A stretch of 64,000 bases of DNA, taken from positions 1,346,960 through 1,410,959 of the forward strand of contig NZ_JAWUDN010000001.1 of NCBI RefSeq assembly GCF_044430645.1, in the 5' to 3' direction. Numbering within the stretch: position 1 is the first letter of the stretch; each line of letters starts with the position of its first letter. Below are positions 60,496-64,000 of the stretch, in pieces. Under the pieces are notes generated by a model. It saw nothing but the letters and a program-made list of their open reading frames with translations. It was not told the DNA's origin and did not search any database. This stretch comes from Ewingella allii (GTDB lineage Bacteria > Pseudomonadota > Gammaproteobacteria > Enterobacterales > Enterobacteriaceae). The position numbers and the translations under genes are program-made.

Positions 60496-61367
60496 TACCT
60501 CTCCTTGGCGAGACCGTAAACAGTTTGGCCACGCAAATAAAATTCCCGGCTAATCTGGCTGAAGTTTTCGGAATGTCCGGCAAACATCAGGCCGCCCGGT
60601 TTTAGTAACGGAACAAATCGGCGTAAGATTTTTTCCTGCGTCTGTTTGTCGAAGTAAATCATCACGTTCCGACAAAAAATCGCATCAAATGGCCCAGTAA
60701 GCTGCCAATGGCCAGCCAGCAAGTTGATCTGCTGAAAAGCCACCATTTGCGCCAGCTCCGGGCGAACGCGCACCAACCCACTGTGCGGGCCTGTGCCTTT
60801 CAGGAAGAACTTTTGCATCTGCTGGGCACTGAGCGTGCGCAACTCTTCCTGACGGTAGACGCCAGCGACGGCCTTCTCTAATACCTGCGTATCAATATCG
60901 CTGGCATAAATGCTGCAACTGGCCATTCTTGGCCCCAGTGCTTCACTCAGGGTCATGGCGATGGAGTAAGGCTCTTCCCCCGTTGAGGCGGCGGTACTCC
61001 AGACGCTATAATTGTTCGGCCGCGAGCGAGCATGTTCAGCGAGAATAGGAAAATGATGAGCTTCGCGAAAAAAAGCCGTCAGGTTGGTGGTTAAAGCATT
61101 AATAAATGCCTGCCATTCGGCGCTATTCGCATCACTTTCCAGCATCGCCAGATACTGGCCAAAATCATTAATTCCTAGAATTCGCAATCGACGAACCAGT
61201 CGGTTGTAAACCATCTCTCTTTTGTGATCCGCCAGAACGATACCGGCGCGCTGATAGATAAGCTCACTGATACGGCGAAAATGGATGTCCGACAGCGGTA
61301 GCCGTTGGATCATTTGCGCCATAATTGACGCGTTATCCGGAACATGGTTTGAATTAGGAGCACTCAT
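60495..61367 (-). CDS. cheR: Chemoreceptor methyltransferase CheR
   Basis: A 290-residue SAM-dependent enzyme that methylates glutamates of chemoreceptors. The N-terminal helical domain includes ISELIYQRAGIVLADHKREMVYNRLVRRLR; the SAM-binding domain has STGEEPYSIAMTL, YASDIDTQVLEKA and FDAIFCRNVMIYF. The tsr-like receptor gene upstream ends in NWETF, the pentapeptide that CheR binds. Confidence 0.97.
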   Translation of the reverse strand: MSAPNSNHVPDNASIMAQMIQRLPLSDIHFRRISELIYQRAGIVLADHKREMVYNRLVRRLRILGINDFGQYLAMLESDANSAEWQAFINALTTNLTAFFREAHHFPILAEHARSRPNNYSVWSTAASTGEEPYSIAMTLSEALGPRMASCSIYASDIDTQVLEKAVAGVYRQEELRTLSAQQMQKFFLKGTGPHSGLVRVRPELAQMVAFQQINLLAGHWQLTGPFDAIFCRNVMIYFDKQTQEKILRRFVPLLKPGGLMFAGHSENFSQISREFYLRGQTVYGLAKER

Positions 61368-61502
61368 AATGCGGACTCCTTAAACGACAGATTCTGTTGC
61401 TGTTGCCCAAATGGCTTTCCCTACTCTCATTACTGACGCATCAGAGGCGGAAACCGCCCCTGTCATGCTATTGCTACTGTTAAATGCTCAATGACTGACT
61501 GC

Positions 61503-63194
61503 TTAGAAGGTTTCCCAGTTTTCAGTCAGGTTGTTGCTGGCGGCACCTTTGCCAGCTGGTGTGGAAGAAAGATTTGGCGTTAGCAAAGGTTGACGGGCCG
61601 AGGTAGTGGTCGGGCGAGCGACATTCACCTGATGCTGGCCAAGGCTGAATACCGCCACGGACTGCGTCAACAGGCTCGCCTGCTCTTCTAACGCCGCCGA
61701 GGCCGAGGCTGATTCTTCAACCAACGCGGCGTTCTGCTGGGTTACGCGGTCCATTTCGGTAATGGCCTGCGCCACTTGCTCGATGCCACGGCTCTGTTCA
61801 TCAGAAGCAGAGGTGATTTCGCCCATAATGTCGGTCACGCGGGTGACGGCGCTGACCATATCACTCATGGTTTCACCGGCGCTTTCGGCCAGAACGGAAC
61901 CGGTATTAATGCGGCTTACCGAGTCATCAATCAGGCCTTTAATCTCTTTCGCCGCCTGAGCGCTGCGCTGCGCCAGACTGCGCACTTCCCCAGCAACCAC
62001 GGCAAATCCGCGGCCTTGCTCACCGGCGCGGGCAGCTTCAACCGCCGCGTTCAGTGCCAGAATGTTTGTCTGGAAAGCAATACCGTCGATAACGCCGGTA
62101 ATGTCGGTAATTTTCTTCGAACTAGCGGCGATATCGCTCATGGTTTGCACCACGTTAGACACCACTTTGCCGCCCTTCTGTGCCGTTTCGGAGGCACTCA
62201 GTGCAAGCTGGCTCGCCTGACGCGCGTTTTCGGCGTTTTGTTTCACGGTCGCGGTCAGTTGCTCCATGCTGGCGGCCGTTTCTTCCAGAGAAGACGCCTG
62301 CTGTTCGGTGCGTGAAGAGAGATCGTTGTTACCCGCAGAGATTTCGCTGGCGCCGCTATAGATAGCGTCCGCGCCCTGACGCACGCCAGACACCGTGCGG
62401 ATCAGCTCGCTTTGCATGTCTTTGATGCTTTCAGCCAGCAGACCAATTTCGTTACGGCTTTCCACCGTCACTTCCTGCGTCAAGTCGCCGCGAGCAATGT
62501 GCTGAATGCTTTCCACCAGTGAACGCAGTGGGTGAACCAACACGCGCTGCACGCCGAACCACGCCAGGCCGATAAACAGCACCAGCACCATCAGGATCAC
62601 ACCCAGCACCCAAAGTGAGCTGCTAAAGGAGTTTTCGCTGACGTTAACCGCGTGGTTATACAGTTTGTCGTTTTGGTCGATATAGTTGACGAATGCTTTC
62701 TCAAATCCGTCCTGATACTGCTGGGTCGGCTGTTCGAAGAAGTCATTGATGCGTCCCAAGCCGATAAGGTCAATCAGCTCGCTCAGCGCGCCGTTAAGAA
62801 CGTCATAATTCTTTTTAATATCTGCCGCTAATGCCGGATTTTGGCTCGCATCGCTAGGAATTTTTTGATATTTGGCGTAGTGCTCGCCGGCAACTTTCAA
62901 ATCCTTTTGCGCGACGTCGATAAGCTCTTTAACTGTTGCCCCACTCCCCATTTGGTTGGCATCGAGCATAAAGCGAATGCCCGCGCGGTTGAGGGTGTTA
63001 CGGGTTTGCAGAAGATAAATCCAACTGGCATTTAGCTCAGCCTGTTGCACACGAATTTGCTGCGAAGTGGCGAAGTTATCTTTATCGGTTTTAAGCGATT
63101 TGAAGAACAGCCCACCAGAAACCAACTGTAACGCCCCAAAGACCACCAGTAAGACAACGATGGCCGTGACCACTTTCATACGCTTAAACATCAT
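61503..63194 (-). CDS. tsr: Methyl-accepting chemotaxis protein, Tsr-like serine receptor
   Basis: A 563-residue chemoreceptor: TM1 (about 8-32), periplasmic four-helix domain, TM2 (about 193-215), HAMP and a long signalling coiled coil with the tip RAGEQGRGFAVVAGEVRSLAQRSA. The ligand segment LLQTRNTLNRAGIRFML contains the Arg/Asn residues that bind serine in E. coli Tsr; with the second Met as start (63191) these fall at 64, 68, 69 and 73 as in Tsr. The C-terminal NWETF docks CheR and CheB. It has its own sigma-28 promoter. Only one receptor gene lies between cheR and the repeats; no tap gene is present. Confidence 0.93.
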   Translation of the reverse strand: MMFKRMKVVTAIVVLLVVFGALQLVSGGLFFKSLKTDKDNFATSQQIRVQQAELNASWIYLLQTRNTLNRAGIRFMLDANQMGSGATVKELIDVAQKDLKVAGEHYAKYQKIPSDASQNPALAADIKKNYDVLNGALSELIDLIGLGRINDFFEQPTQQYQDGFEKAFVNYIDQNDKLYNHAVNVSENSFSSSLWVLGVILMVLVLFIGLAWFGVQRVLVHPLRSLVESIQHIARGDLTQEVTVESRNEIGLLAESIKDMQSELIRTVSGVRQGADAIYSGASEISAGNNDLSSRTEQQASSLEETAASMEQLTATVKQNAENARQASQLALSASETAQKGGKVVSNVVQTMSDIAASSKKITDITGVIDGIAFQTNILALNAAVEAARAGEQGRGFAVVAGEVRSLAQRSAQAAKEIKGLIDDSVSRINTGSVLAESAGETMSDMVSAVTRVTDIMGEITSASDEQSRGIEQVAQAITEMDRVTQQNAALVEESASASAALEEQASLLTQSVAVFSLGQHQVNVARPTTTSARQPLLTPNLSSTPAGKGAASNNLTENWETF

Positions 63195-63229
63195 GTTGTG
63201 CCTTTTTCCATTAATTCATCTACAGAGGG

Positions 63230-63256
63230 TTATCGGCAGGGCGATGTATAACTTGA
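63230..63256 (-). promoter_or_regulatory. Sigma-28 (FliA) promoter of the tsr-like gene
   Basis: On the minus strand TCAAGTTA is followed after 11 bases by GCCGATAA, one of the best sigma-28 matches in the window, about 35 bases before the start codon. It makes the receptor gene, and possibly cheRBYZ behind it, class III. Confidence 0.93.
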
Positions 63257-63291
63257 GAGCGGTTTTGTAAAACCGCTTAAAACTTAACTTC

Positions 63292-63669
63292 TAAACCGTG
63301 GGCTCGCCGCCCACCCCCGCAAAACCTTGCGTTGCCATGCAAACTGGCCTTAAGGGCAAGGTCGTGCGCTGCCGCCACACCGGCCTTAAGGTCAAAACCG
63401 TGGGCTCGCCGCCCACACTGGCCCAAAGGGTTTTAAACGAAACCCTTTGGAATCCTGCGTTTTTCTGCAACTGGAAGATCGAGGCTTCGCAAGGTTGGGA
63501 TGGACATGTTTCAGTTGCTTCTGTGGTCGCCACGAAATGCCGCCGCTTAGGCGGTGCCCTCGCTGCGGGATTCCAACCCGCGTACAAAGACACGCGGTTT
63601 TCCACCTCTTGCTCGGCGTCATTTCTGAACGTGGCCTACTGGCATTTACCCCGTGCCGTTTCAGTGGAG
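63292..63669 (-). repeat. Structured extragenic repeat, copy B with hairpin-module tail
   Basis: Read on the minus strand, 63669-63421 matches copy A (20811-21052) block by block, including the CCGCGT/ACGCGG hairpin and a stem at 63423-63450 with loop CGTTTA. Its tail (63420-63292) is a series of short hairpin modules of about 35-45 bases, for example GTGGGC-GGCGA-GCCCAC twice, GTGCGC-like/CGGCAC-like pairing near 63365-63380 and a TTGCAT/ACGCAA stem. Spacers ending CCTTAAGG or similar separate them. Confidence 0.8.
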
Positions 63670-63696
63670 TAGACCAACGCTCCACTGGAACGGCAC
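63653..63696. repeat. Inverted junction between repeat copies B and C
   Basis: GTGCCGTTTCAGTGGAG and CTCCACTGGAACGGCAC are 17-base arms with one mismatch around a ten-base loop. Copies B and C start here and run in opposite directions. Confidence 0.85.
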
Positions 63697-64000
63697 TGTT
63701 GAGAAGCCAATAAGTCGCGTTCAGATGTGACGCCGAGGGAGTGGTTCGAGACCTATGGCTCGAGCCGAGCGAAGCGAGACAGCGTTGCGTAGCAACGACC
63801 CGAAGGGCGAGGCCGGAGGCCGAGTAATCCCGAACTGAGAGAACCGCCTAAGCGCCGGCATTTCGTGGCGATCACTGAGGTGCCTGAAACACGTCCATTC
63901 CGACCCTGCGCAGCCTCGATCTCACAACAGAAAAAACGCAGGGTTCCAAGGGAGGCGCGTTTACGCCTCCCTTGGTCGGTGTGGGCCGACGCCCACGACC
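63680..64000 (+). repeat. Structured extragenic repeat, copy C (runs to the window edge)
   Basis: This copy matches A and B in its outer blocks (TCAGATGTGACGCCGAG, ACCGCCTAAGCGCCGGC, TGAAACACGTCCAT, CAGCCTCGATC). The first internal hairpin is replaced by GGTTCGAG/CTCGAGCC (63743-63765 area) plus an insert with further small hairpins such as CGTTGC-GTA-GCAACG. The later stem is CCAAGGGAGGCG/CGCCTCCCTTGG with loop CGTTTA (63946-63975), then GTGGGC-CGAC-GCCCAC. It may continue beyond the window. Confidence 0.82.

Noticed and set aside
1..64000. CRISPR arrays, tRNA or rRNA genes, insertion sequences, prophage genes.
   Set aside because: No regularly spaced short repeats, no cloverleaf-like tRNA at the island borders and no transposase or phage structural genes were recognised. 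The only recombinase is the FimB-like protein.

Overview
The window is chromosomal DNA of a peritrichously flagellated member of the Enterobacterales, most like the Yersiniaceae (Serratia, Rahnella or Ewingella type). Many proteins read as close relatives of E. coli proteins (YbjG, DacC, GstB, YliI, YicJ, YicI, XylRHGFAB, YohJK, Flg, Flh, Che), but the gene order is not that of E. coli, and I do not assign a genus. I saw no rRNA, tRNA, CRISPR array, insertion sequence or plasmid origin.

Layout. (1) 1-5250: envelope and housekeeping genes: the 3' end of a methyltransferase gene, ybjG, dacC, a glpM-family gene, gstB and yliI. (2) 5476-19406: a pentose block. The transporter YicJ and alpha-xylosidase YicI would release xylose from alpha-xylosides; XylFGH imports xylose, XylA and XylB convert it to xylulose 5-phosphate, and XylR controls the regulon. 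A secreted DUF1996 plus DNRLRE-type protein lies between yicI and xylR. (3) 19581-20695: yohJK. (4) 21277-37018: flagellar genes flgLKJIHGFEDCB, flgA, flgMN and flhEAB, with recognisable sigma-28 promoters before flgK and flgM. (5) 37354-57820: an accessory island of about 20.5 kb, partly AT-rich, between flhB and cheZ, which are neighbours in the classical cheRBYZ-flhBAE order. (6) 58337-63194: cheZ, cheY, cheB, cheR and a tsr-like receptor gene with its own sigma-28 promoter. (7) 63292-64000: two head-to-head copies of a structured extragenic repeat. A third copy lies at 20811-21079, so the repeats flank the motility locus on both sides.

The island has two parts. At 37354-45453 is a chaperone-usher fimbrial operon (major pilin, chaperone, usher, two-domain tip adhesin, minor pilin), two RcsB/FimZ-like LuxR regulators with eroded receiver sites, and a FimB-like tyrosine recombinase. 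At 46095-57820 is the most interesting locus: eleven genes in one orientation that look like one pathway for making and exporting a modified peptide. In order of transcription they are a 65-residue double-glycine-leader peptide with four core cysteines, an intrinsic terminator, a membrane-anchored DsbA-like protein, an LpxL-like acyltransferase, an ABC exporter with a C39 leader peptidase domain, MacA-like, MacB-like and TolC-like proteins, then a ketosynthase, a MaoC-type dehydratase, an acyl carrier protein and a ketoreductase. I infer that the peptide is cleaved, disulfide-bonded and exported, and perhaps acylated with a chain made by the dedicated fatty-acid-synthase subset. That would be a RiPP/fatty-acid hybrid bacteriocin system. 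The acylation step and any antibacterial activity are inference.

A second noteworthy signal is the repeat family: three copies share conserved flanks and hairpin loops, but a stem at the same position has quite different, still fully complementary sequence in each copy.
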